This document shows, piece by piece, positions 1 to 5,994 of a stretch of 6,051 nucleotides of DNA (the first letter of the stretch is position 1; each line of letters starts with the position of its first letter). Origin of the DNA: Planctomycetota bacterium. Its GTDB lineage: Bacteria > Planctomycetota > PUPC01 > JABMSA01. Under the pieces are notes generated by a model. The model was not told the DNA's origin. It saw nothing but the letters and a program-made list of their open reading frames with translations, and did not search any database. Made by a program: the position numbers and the translations under genes. The DNA is taken from NCBI GenBank assembly GCA_013202185.1, contig JABMSA010000611.1, forward strand, positions 1 through 6,051, written 5' to 3'.

Positions 1-17
1 ACGGGCCACCGGCCCGT
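1..17. repeat. Perfect hairpin at window edge (7-bp stem, 3-nt loop)
   Basis: ACGGGCC and GGCCCGT pair perfectly around the loop ACC. The hairpin lies about 95 nt past the stop of the small minus-strand gene, so it could end the minus-strand transcript, but the bases that would show a T-tract on that strand lie outside the window. GC-rich hairpins of this kind are also common as dispersed intergenic repeats. The pairing is seen directly; the role is a guess. Confidence 0.45.
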
Positions 18-62
18 CTCTACAATGCCATCGCCGAGCGCCCTGCAGAATCGAGACATGAG

Positions 63-83
63 AATACGTTACCGTATTTACGG
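63..83. repeat. Overlapping short inverted repeats
   Basis: AATACG (63-68) pairs with CGTATT (73-78) around TTAC, and the overlapping CCGTA (72-76) pairs with TACGG (79-83). The two pairings are mutually exclusive. The site sits 30-50 nt past the stop of the small Cys-rich gene, in a locally AT-richer stretch. It could be a weak terminator, an operator for a gene off the left edge, or chance. No T-tract follows on either strand. Confidence 0.25.
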
Positions 84-112
84 ACCAGAGCACTTAGACG
101 GTCTCGGCTTCA

Positions 113-331
113 TCAGGCCGTTGCCTGCGCCTCGTCTTCGTCATCGGCGCCGGGTCGGGGCCCGTGCAGCCGGTTGTAGGCTCTGCACCACGGGCATATC
201 CGCTCGAGGCACTGCATCTTCCGTGCGAAGGTGCTGTTGGGCCAGATGCGTGACGGAATGCAAAACGGGCAGATGCTGCAGCCCGCCGCCATCAACTTCG
301 TGAAGATGCCTGGCTTTCCGGTTCTTGCCAT
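113..331 (-). CDS. Small cysteine-rich, probable zinc-binding protein (72 aa)
   Basis: I do not recognise a named family. Six cysteines sit in two clusters: Cys18, Cys21 and Cys24 (CSICPFC) and Cys41, Cys46 and Cys49 (CLERICPWC). The paired CPxC knuckles about 25 residues apart suggest a treble-clef or zinc-ribbon-like fold binding one zinc, with two cysteines spare. The stretch between them is basic and aromatic, and the tail (residues 61-70) is acidic and probably disordered. No signal peptide or membrane segment is visible, so the protein is likely cytoplasmic. The start is well supported: GGAGAG (340-345 on the plus strand) lies 8 nt before the ATG. The gene begins 37 nt after the GH3 stop on the same strand, so it may be co-transcribed. 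It could be a small regulator or RNA- or protein-binding factor; the sequence does not say which. That it is a real gene is fairly sure; its function is unknown. Confidence 0.72.
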   Translation of the reverse strand: MARTGKPGIFTKLMAAGCSICPFCIPSRIWPNSTFARKMQCLERICPWCRAYNRLHGPRPGADDEDEAQATA

Positions 332-368
332 TTTTGTGTCTCTCCGAAACAGCGGAGACGGCCCCGCA

Positions 369-2495
369 TCATTCGATCACAGTCGTCTCGCCCGTCACTT
401 CGAAGCTCTGGGCCAAGGCGTTTGCGCCGGGGGCCGGCTGGCCGCCGCCCACCGATACCTCGAAGATTCCGGGCTCGATGGTGCGGTCGCCGTTGTCGTC
501 GATCAAACACATCTGCTCGGGCGCAAGCTCGAAGCTCACCGTTTGCTTCTCGCCGGGCTGCAGGGTTATTCTCCTGAATCCCTGTAGTTGCCTGATCGGC
601 ACCGGCACCGACGCCTCGACGTCGCCGAGGTAAAGCTGCACCACTTCGTCGCCGGCGCGCTCGCCGGTGTTCTGCACGGCCACGGTTATCTCGACGGTTT
701 CGCCCGGCCGAATCTCCTTCGCGCTCAGTGCGAGGTCGTCGTACGCGAAAGACGTATAGCTCAGGCCGTAGCCAAACCTGTATAGCGGCTCGTCGTTCAT
801 ATAGCGGTAAGTGCGCCCGGCCATCGAGTAATCCTCGAACGGCGGCAGTTGATCGGCCGACTTCACAAACGTCACGGGCAGGCGCCCGCCGGGGTTGTAG
901 TCGCCGAAAAGCACCTCAGCGATAGCAGTGCCGGCTGCCTGGCCTGTGTACCACGCCTCGACGATGGCTGCCGCGTTCTCATTCGCCCAGTTGACCGCCA
1001 GCGCGCTGCCGTTGATCAGCACCACCACCATCGGCGTGCCGGTGTCGCGGATCGTCTCGAGCAGCTTTCGCTGAATGTCCGGCAGGCGCAAGTCCGCCCT
1101 GTCGCCGGCGTTCTCCACCTCTCCTTCCTCGCCTTCAATAGCCTGCGACAGGCCCACGACGACCACCGCCACGTCTGCCTGGGCGGCAGCTTCGGCGGCT
1201 TCGGCCAGGCCCGACGTGTCGTCGCCGGAAAGCTCGCAGCCCCGGGCGTAGCGCACTTCCGCTTGCGGCACGATGTTCCTGATGCCCTCGAGCGGCGTGA
1301 AAGCCTTCGAGGGTGTGCCGTTGTAGTTGCCGAGCAGCACTTCGACGTCGTCGGCGTTTGGCCCGACAACGGCAATCGATTTGATGTTCTTGTCGAGGGG
1401 GAGGAAGCTGTTTTCGTTTTTCAACAACACGATCGATTCCCTTGCCACTTGCAGCGCCAGCTTGCGGTGCTCGGCGCAGTCGTTCACTTCGATGGGAATC
1501 TGCGCGTATGGCACGGTGTCGGGCGGGTCAAACATCCCCAGCCGGAACCGCGCCGAGAACAGCCTCGCGAGGGCGCGATCGATGTCTTCTTCGGCTATCA
1601 GCCCCTGGCTCACGGCGACGAAGAGCGCCGGGAAAGTGTCGCCGCAGTTCAGATCGCAGCCGTTTTTCACTGCCAGAGCGGCCGCTTCCTCCGGGGTGTC
1701 GACGACGTGGTGATGCTTGTAGATGTCGCTGATGGCCCCGCAATCAGACACCACGTATCCTTCGAATCCCCATTCGTCGCGCAGAATCTTCTGCAGCAGC
1801 GTGGGGCCGGCGCAACAGGGCTCGCCGTTTGTTCTGTTGTAGGCGCCCATTATCGATTCCGCTTTTGCCTCTTGCACGCACGCCTTGAATGCGGGCAGGT
1901 AGGTCTGCTTCATATCCCTGGCGGAAACTCTTGCGTCGAAGCCGTGACGGACGGCCTCGGGTCCGCTGTGAACCGCGAAGTGCTTGGGCGTGGCCACGAG
2001 CTTCAGGTATTTCGGATCGTCGCCCTGCAGGCCCTTCACAAAAGCAACTCCGAACCGTGTCGTGAGGTAGGGATCTTCGCCGTACGTTTCCTGCCCGCGC
2101 CCCCAGCGAGGATCGCGGAAGATGTTTATGTTGGGGGTCCAGAACGTAAGGCCGAAGTAGATGTCTCTGTTGTCTTGCCGGATTGCATCGTGGTGCTTTG
2201 CGCGCGCCTCATCCGAAATCGCCACTGCCACGCGGTGCATCAGCTTGGTGTTCCACGTTGCCGCCAGGCCGATCGCCTGCGGAAAGACGGTGGCAATTCC
2301 GGCGCGAGCCACGCCGTGGAGGCACTCGTTCCACCAGTTGTATTCCGGCACGCCCAGCCGCTCGATGGCGGGCGAGCTGTTGATCATCTGCGACACCTTC
2401 TCGCCCAGCGTCATGCGCGAGATCAGGTCTTGCACGCGTTCTTCAACCGGCAGGGACGTATCCTTGTAAGCGGGTGTGTTGTCCGATTCCGTCAT
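369..2495 (-). CDS. Glycoside hydrolase family 3 protein, beta-xylosidase / alpha-L-arabinofuranosidase type (708 aa)
   Basis: A retaining GH3 enzyme that should remove xylose, arabinofuranose or possibly glucose from the non-reducing ends of oligosaccharides. Visible marks of the xylosidase branch: WWNECLHGVAR (residues 54-64), FWTPNINIFRDPRWGRG (118-134), then QETYGEDPYL and the substrate-binding KHF (171-173). The nucleophile should be Asp251 in VVSDCGA. The acid/base is probably one of the glutamates in IEGEEGE (453-459), just before the DRADLRLP segment of the alpha/beta sandwich domain; which one is not certain. The order is an N-terminal TIM-like barrel (about 15-320), the sandwich domain (about 350-580), and a C-terminal fibronectin-III-like domain (about 590-700; GDEVVQLYLGD). 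There is no PA14 insert. Length is normal and the gene looks complete. There is no signal peptide, so cytoplasmic action on imported oligosaccharides is likely. GGAAAG lies 5 nt before the ATG. The gene starts 50 nt after the SGNH gene and probably shares its transcript. Family assignment is firm; exact substrate is inferred. Confidence 0.95.
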   Translation of the reverse strand: MTESDNTPAYKDTSLPVEERVQDLISRMTLGEKVSQMINSSPAIERLGVPEYNWWNECLHGVARAGIATVFPQAIGLAATWNTKLMHRVAVAISDEARAKHHDAIRQDNRDIYFGLTFWTPNINIFRDPRWGRGQETYGEDPYLTTRFGVAFVKGLQGDDPKYLKLVATPKHFAVHSGPEAVRHGFDARVSARDMKQTYLPAFKACVQEAKAESIMGAYNRTNGEPCCAGPTLLQKILRDEWGFEGYVVSDCGAISDIYKHHHVVDTPEEAAALAVKNGCDLNCGDTFPALFVAVSQGLIAEEDIDRALARLFSARFRLGMFDPPDTVPYAQIPIEVNDCAEHRKLALQVARESIVLLKNENSFLPLDKNIKSIAVVGPNADDVEVLLGNYNGTPSKAFTPLEGIRNIVPQAEVRYARGCELSGDDTSGLAEAAEAAAQADVAVVVVGLSQAIEGEEGEVENAGDRADLRLPDIQRKLLETIRDTGTPMVVVLINGSALAVNWANENAAAIVEAWYTGQAAGTAIAEVLFGDYNPGGRLPVTFVKSADQLPPFEDYSMAGRTYRYMNDEPLYRFGYGLSYTSFAYDDLALSAKEIRPGETVEITVAVQNTGERAGDEVVQLYLGDVEASVPVPIRQLQGFRRITLQPGEKQTVSFELAPEQMCLIDDNGDRTIEPGIFEVSVGGGQPAPGANALAQSFEVTGETTVIE

Positions 2496-2545
2496 GGTTG
2501 CTTTCCGTGGCTGCGCCTGCGATTACTATGAAATCTTCCTGCGCG

Positions 2546-3784
2546 TCACTTCACTCCCTCGATGGTCGCCTTGCCGCCGGCCACGCAAATGCTCTCGATG
2601 CGAAGCTCCTGCTCATCGTCGCCTTCGAAAACGGGTATGATCTCGACGATGTGATCGACGGACGTGTCGAGGCCGGTAATGACTATCTGCGCGTGCTGCC
2701 TGGTGCCGCCGAACCGCTTTGCAGATGCGGTGAACGTTGTGGTAACCTTCGGGCCGCCGCCGGGCCGCTCGACCACGAGAAAGTTGTTGTCGATGACCAC
2801 CATATAGCCGCCCGATTTGGTCGTTTCCTCGCCGTAGAGCAGCACCATCGAGCCGTTGATCTTCACCTTCAAGGGCTGGGGCTTCTCTTTTGCCGATGCG
2901 ATTGTGACATCGTCGAGCCAGCGCGACATCAGGCCGTCGTACCACGCGGCGGAAAGGTTGGGCCTGCCCACGATCCATCCCTTCGGGAGCGGGCCGAGCG
3001 ACGAGATGCGCACCCGGGCGTTTGCCATGTACGTGGGCGCATACAGCATCTTCTCCGGTGCGCGGCACACGAGGTTCCGCTCGATGCCCTCCAGAAACGC
3101 AGCCTTTGCGGCGTCGGTGAACATACCGTAACCGGCGTCGCCGGGGTGAACGCCGTCGGCCGGCCAGATTTCCTTGATCGTCATTTCCTTGTTTTTCACG
3201 CGCGCGATGCCGAGCGAGATTGCGTCGCCGACGGGGGCATTGTAAGCTTTCGCTATTGCTGTTTGCGTTTCGAGGCCTTTCATTCCGGCGGTGCTGCCGC
3301 GCTGAACGTCCCACTGGAAGGGGAAGAGCATCGCCACCACCGGCGCCTTTGCATCGAGGATGATGCGCCGGATCAGCGACTCATAAGACGCGCGCGTTTC
3401 CGGGTCGTCGGACCCCGCGCCGTCGTTCGCGCAGAAATCGATGAACACGAGGTCCGGCTTGCGGCCAAGGACGTCGCGTTCGAAACGAAACACGCCGAGC
3501 TGCGAGTTGGTGCCGCCGATGGAGGCGTCCCAGAACTTGAAATGAGCTTTCGGGTAATGCTCCTCGAGCCAGTTGCCCGTCTGCGCCCGGTAAGAGGTAT
3601 AGACGGGGTCGCTGGCGTTGGCGCCCCACGTGAGCGAAGCGCCGAAGAACACGACACTGAGCCGCTCGCCCGCTTTCGCGCGTTTGTCGAAAGACCGGAA
3701 GCTCGGCTCGCCCGCCTGCGCCGCCGGGGTGGCCGCCGTCATCAAAATCGATACAACAATAAGAACAAGTGATCTGAGATGCAT
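2546..3784 (-). CDS. Exported SGNH/GDSL-family hydrolase, probable carbohydrate esterase (412 aa)
   Basis: A serine esterase of the SGNH superfamily, likely deacetylating a polysaccharide, given the GH3 gene next to it. Residues 1-24 form a Sec signal peptide ending in AQA, so the protein is exported. SGNH blocks are visible: FFGASLTWG with nucleophile Ser50 (GASL rather than GDSL), the block II glycine in ASIGGTNS (89-91), the block III asparagine in FCANDG (Asn120), and block V DGVHP with Asp210 and His213. The catalytic domain spans about 40-240. The remaining 170 residues look beta-rich (for example GSMVLLYG and SGGYMVVIDN) and may be a sandwich domain that binds carbohydrate; I cannot name it. 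The frame stays open upstream to 4042, but the start at 3784 has GGAAAGG 8 nt before it and a signal peptide right after it, and the upstream extension has neither. It is the first gene of the minus-strand run. The triad and export are firm; the substrate is inferred. Confidence 0.9.
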   Translation of the reverse strand: MHLRSLVLIVVSILMTAATPAAQAGEPSFRSFDKRAKAGERLSVVFFGASLTWGANASDPVYTSYRAQTGNWLEEHYPKAHFKFWDASIGGTNSQLGVFRFERDVLGRKPDLVFIDFCANDGAGSDDPETRASYESLIRRIILDAKAPVVAMLFPFQWDVQRGSTAGMKGLETQTAIAKAYNAPVGDAISLGIARVKNKEMTIKEIWPADGVHPGDAGYGMFTDAAKAAFLEGIERNLVCRAPEKMLYAPTYMANARVRISSLGPLPKGWIVGRPNLSAAWYDGLMSRWLDDVTIASAKEKPQPLKVKINGSMVLLYGEETTKSGGYMVVIDNNFLVVERPGGGPKVTTTFTASAKRFGGTRQHAQIVITGLDTSVDHIVEIIPVFEGDDEQELRIESICVAGGKATIEGVK

Positions 3785-3856
3785 TGACAATACCTTTCCA
3801 ATACATGATGCCGCTGCTGCCATCTCGCCGTGGGGCGAAGCACTTCTGAATTGACT

Positions 3857-3885
3857 ACAGTACACACAACAGCCTCGATATGCAA
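3857..3885 (-). promoter_or_regulatory. Candidate sigma70-type promoter for the SGNH-GH3 run
   Basis: On the minus strand TTGCAT (-35-like) and TACTGT (-10-like) are separated by exactly 17 nt. Transcription would begin near 3849, giving a leader of about 65 nt before the ATG at 3784. Each box matches only three of six consensus bases, although at informative positions (TTG of the -35 box; T, A and the final T of the -10 box). The location suits the divergent arrangement. This is a weak prediction. Confidence 0.28.
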
Positions 3886-3905
3886 GTGTTTTTTCCTGTT
3901 GGGCA

Positions 3906-3921
3906 GGCGGGCCAATCCGCC
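3906..3921. repeat. Short GC-rich inverted repeat in the divergent intergenic region
   Basis: GGCGG (3906-3910) and CCGCC (3917-3921) pair around six bases. It lies upstream of the candidate promoter on each side. It may be a regulator site or chance; a 5-bp stem in GC-rich DNA is weak evidence. Confidence 0.2.
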
Positions 3922-3924
3922 CGT

Positions 3925-3938
3925 GCATGGGTTCATGC
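3925..3938. repeat. Short inverted repeat GCATG-N4-CATGC, possible operator
   Basis: GCATG (3925-3929) is mirrored by CATGC (3934-3938) around GGTT, next to a T-rich stretch and just upstream of the plus-strand gene's promoter-like bases. The spacing would suit a dimeric regulator placed to affect the 609-residue gene. No regulator gene is in the window to pair with it. Confidence 0.22.
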
Positions 3939-3967
3939 TTTATTGCCGGCGAGGGTGATGATACAAT
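3939..3967 (+). promoter_or_regulatory. Candidate promoter with no room for a leader (plus strand)
   Basis: TACAAT (3962-3967) is a fair -10 box, five of six to consensus. A TTTATT (3939-3944) lies 17 nt upstream as a poor -35. Initiation 6-8 nt downstream would fall at about 3974, almost on the ATG at 3976, which would give a leaderless message. That agrees with the lack of a Shine-Dalgarno site right before the ATG; the only purine-rich stretch, GAGGG at 3951-3955, is 20 nt away. Prediction only. Confidence 0.3.
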
Positions 3968-3975
3968 GAATCGAT

Positions 3976-5805
3976 ATGAAAACGGTCGTGACATTTGCAT
4001 TTGTGGCGTTGCTCGCGGGAAGCTGCGTGAGTTGTGAAGCACAGAAACGCGCCGGGAAACAGGCGGATCAGCCGGGCACCGTGGCCGGTGATGCGCCGCA
4101 GGAAGACCCGCTCGGCCGGTTTTACGAAACGATCGCGCTTCGCGAGCCGCTGGGCGTTGAATGGGCGCCGCAGATGGTCCGGGTGCCGGTCGAGTTTCGC
4201 AATCGATGCCTGGCCGAGACCCTCGAGTTGCGCGATTCCGCCGGCGATGCGGTGCCGTTTCAAGTGGTTGACCCGGTGTACGAGAAGAAGGCCCTGGTCC
4301 GATGCTCGGTTGCTTTCGTCACGGGGCTTGCGCCGCTGCAGCGTTGTTCTTATCGCCTGCATTACGACGAGAAAGCTGCCAAGCAGAAGAAAAGTCGACT
4401 ACGGTCGAAGCTGCAGGAGCAACCGCTGCTCGTCCGCAAGACAATACTCAAGTCGGTGATGACGTCCGGCGACACTTCGCTGCTCATTCTTTCGGGGACC
4501 GGCACCCCGCGAAATCCGGCGCCGGCGTGGTCGGTTCCCCCGCCGATCGCTTCGGTGCGGGGCGCCGACGGCGTGTGGCGCGGGCGCGGTGAGCTACGCT
4601 CGCCCTTCGAGGTGAAAAGCTGGAAGGCAGATATTCTTGCGGCGGGTCCGATCTTCGCGAGGGTGCGCGTTCGGTATGAATTCACCGAAGAGCATTTCTA
4701 CGAAGTTGATTTCTCGGCGGTTGCGGGCTCGGGGTTGATAACGGTTTCGGAGCGTTTCGACCTTGGCCAGCCAAGCTGCCTGATACTGCGCGGGCTCAAT
4801 ACCCTCAGCGAGGAAGTGCCAAAGCAGGGCAACGCCGACGTAGTCGCCGCGATCATATCGCGTCTGACCGCGCACTGCGGCGGGGGCGCCGCCATAGCGG
4901 GCCTGCCGGCGAAGCGGTTCGAGTCGGTGGCGGCCATCGACGGCAAAGACATGTTCGCGCTGTTTTCCGTAGCTCCCGGCCGGTGGCAAAACCCCGTCGA
5001 GGTCGAGATCAATTTCACGCGGCTCGACGGCTCCCTCATCTTTCACCTTCCGCTCGGGAAGGGAGAACGCCGCTGGGGAATCCACGCCACCACGCTTGCC
5101 GGCGGCTCGACGCAAAATATTTATCGCACCGTGGGCCGGGCCTGCGACGTGCCGCTCGATGCCGTGCTGAAAATGGACCTCGAAAACGAACCGCCGCCGG
5201 TCAAGGATCCGGCGCCCGACGTGCCGGAGTTGGGCGCTGCCGCCGGAATAGTCTCGCGAGCCGTGAAGGCGGTGCTGGATCAGGGCTTCAGCGGCCCGCC
5301 GTCGGAAGGGCTCGACCTGCTGCGGGTCGCGCGGTCGGGCCGGGTATGGCAGAGGCTCAAGGCGGCGGGCAACGCCGATACGCCGGCCGGCGCGCTCATG
5401 CGCGGACACCTTGTTTTCCTCGCAAATGTGATGCACGATCCGTCGTTCTTCGCGTGGAACGCGCTCCTCAACGAAAACGCCCGCCCGGGCGCAAACTTCG
5501 ATCCCGAGTCGATCAACTGGCTGCGCAACATCGAGCGATTCGCAGCCCTCGCCGGGATCGCATCGGCGCTGCCCGACCATCCGCGCGCGGGGCAATGGCT
5601 GGCCCACGCGGAATCGCAATTTGCCCTCACGCTCGAGCAACTCGTAACGCCGTGGGGCGCGTGGAAGCCGGGCGACGCCGACCACCAGCGCGCCTGCGGG
5701 CTGCTCGGGCCGGCAGCCGATACGCTCAAGGCGGCGGGCCGCCGCGATTTTCACAAGCACCCCGCCTTCCGGGCGATGAAGAGATATCTGCCGTTGAAAA
5801 AATGA
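3976..5805 (+). CDS. Exported or lipid-anchored protein with sandwich-like N-terminus and partial alpha/alpha-toroid-like C-terminus (609 aa), function unknown
   Basis: I do not recognise a named family. Residues 1-20 form a signal sequence ending in LLAGSCVSC. Cys17 or Cys20 could be lipidated, but neither gives a textbook lipobox, so ordinary Sec export is possible. Residues about 55-130 (WAPQMVRVPVEF to YRLHYDEK) look like a beta-sandwich found at the N-terminus of large carbohydrate-related proteins of PVC-type bacteria. Residues 135-146 are Lys/Arg-rich. About 205-380 is again beta-rich (ARVRVRYEFTEEHFYEVDFS). From about 420 the chain is helical; ALPDHPRAGQWLAHAESQ and LVTPWGAWKPGDADHQ (about 531-570) recall heparinase II/III-like toroid proteins. 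Those proteins, as I remember them, go on for several hundred residues past this point, whereas this one ends soon after KRYLPLKK. No catalytic residues can be assigned. It is divergent from the SGNH-GH3 run and may share its regulation. There is no good RBS; the start is chosen for its signal peptide. That it is a gene is sure; its role is inferred from context. Confidence 0.85.
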   Translation: MKTVVTFAFVALLAGSCVSCEAQKRAGKQADQPGTVAGDAPQEDPLGRFYETIALREPLGVEWAPQMVRVPVEFRNRCLAETLELRDSAGDAVPFQVVDPVYEKKALVRCSVAFVTGLAPLQRCSYRLHYDEKAAKQKKSRLRSKLQEQPLLVRKTILKSVMTSGDTSLLILSGTGTPRNPAPAWSVPPPIASVRGADGVWRGRGELRSPFEVKSWKADILAAGPIFARVRVRYEFTEEHFYEVDFSAVAGSGLITVSERFDLGQPSCLILRGLNTLSEEVPKQGNADVVAAIISRLTAHCGGGAAIAGLPAKRFESVAAIDGKDMFALFSVAPGRWQNPVEVEINFTRLDGSLIFHLPLGKGERRWGIHATTLAGGSTQNIYRTVGRACDVPLDAVLKMDLENEPPPVKDPAPDVPELGAAAGIVSRAVKAVLDQGFSGPPSEGLDLLRVARSGRVWQRLKAAGNADTPAGALMRGHLVFLANVMHDPSFFAWNALLNENARPGANFDPESINWLRNIERFAALAGIASALPDHPRAGQWLAHAESQFALTLEQLVTPWGAWKPGDADHQRACGLLGPAADTLKAAGRRDFHKHPAFRAMKRYLPLKK

Positions 5806-5844
5806 CCGGACACGCAAGGAGGGTGTGACTAAACATGAGGATGG

Positions 5845-5860
5845 CGAGCGAGGACGCTCG
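5845..5860. repeat. Hairpin CGAGCG-AGGA-CGCTCG
   Basis: A perfect 6-bp stem with a four-base loop, extendable by three pairs on the outside (two of them G-U on the plus-strand RNA). It lies 40 nt past the stop of the 609-residue gene. On the plus strand it is followed by TCGAAAAA, not by T's, so it is not a classical intrinsic terminator. It may be part of the repeat-like element. Confidence 0.45.
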
Positions 5861-5876
5861 TCGAAAAACACGGATC

Positions 5877-5906
5877 GACGACGAGGACGACGACGACGAG
5901 GACGAG
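5877..5906. repeat. (GAC/GAG)10 triplet tract
   Basis: Ten consecutive GAC or GAG triplets give a purine-rich low-complexity run: Asp/Glu in one plus frame, serine or arginine-rich in minus frames. It is flanked by hairpins on both sides. Such tracts vary in copy number by slippage. Confidence 0.8.
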
Positions 5907-5976
5907 ACGATTCGGACACCCCAATCGGGATATCTAAACATCCACTCTGAAAGCCCAAGAGTTTTTGAAAGGGGTG

Positions 5977-5994
5977 CCTGCCTCGGAAGGCAGG
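5977..5994. repeat. Hairpin CCTGCCT-CGGA-AGGCAGG
   Basis: A perfect 7-bp stem with a four-base loop. It is followed by TTGGGGGAGAGCTTTTT, so the T's come about 10 nt too late for a standard terminator on the plus strand. It sits in the less GC-rich tail of the window and probably belongs to the same intergenic element as the triplet tract. Confidence 0.5.

Noticed and set aside
25..303. 92-codon plus-strand frame at the left edge
   Set aside because: It is largely antisense to the small Cys-rich gene, which has the better ribosome site and a patterned sequence.
849..2531. 560-codon open frame on the plus strand across the GH3 gene
   Set aside because: It is exactly antisense to a gene with firm GH3 motifs, its product has no recognisable domain, and long antisense frames are expected in GC-rich coding DNA.
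2474..3772. 432-codon plus-strand frame across the SGNH gene
   Set aside because: It is antisense to the SGNH hydrolase, whose catalytic blocks are clear; composition is rich in Arg, His and Ala as in a shadow frame.
3785..4042. N-terminal extension of the SGNH gene to an upstream ATG (86 extra residues)
   Set aside because: It would bury the signal peptide, overlap the start of the divergent gene, and lacks a ribosome site; the start at 3784 has GGAAAGG at 8 nt.
5845..5994. Hairpins as intrinsic terminators of the 609-residue gene
   Set aside because: Neither stem is followed directly by a T-tract on the plus strand, so I list them as repeats only.
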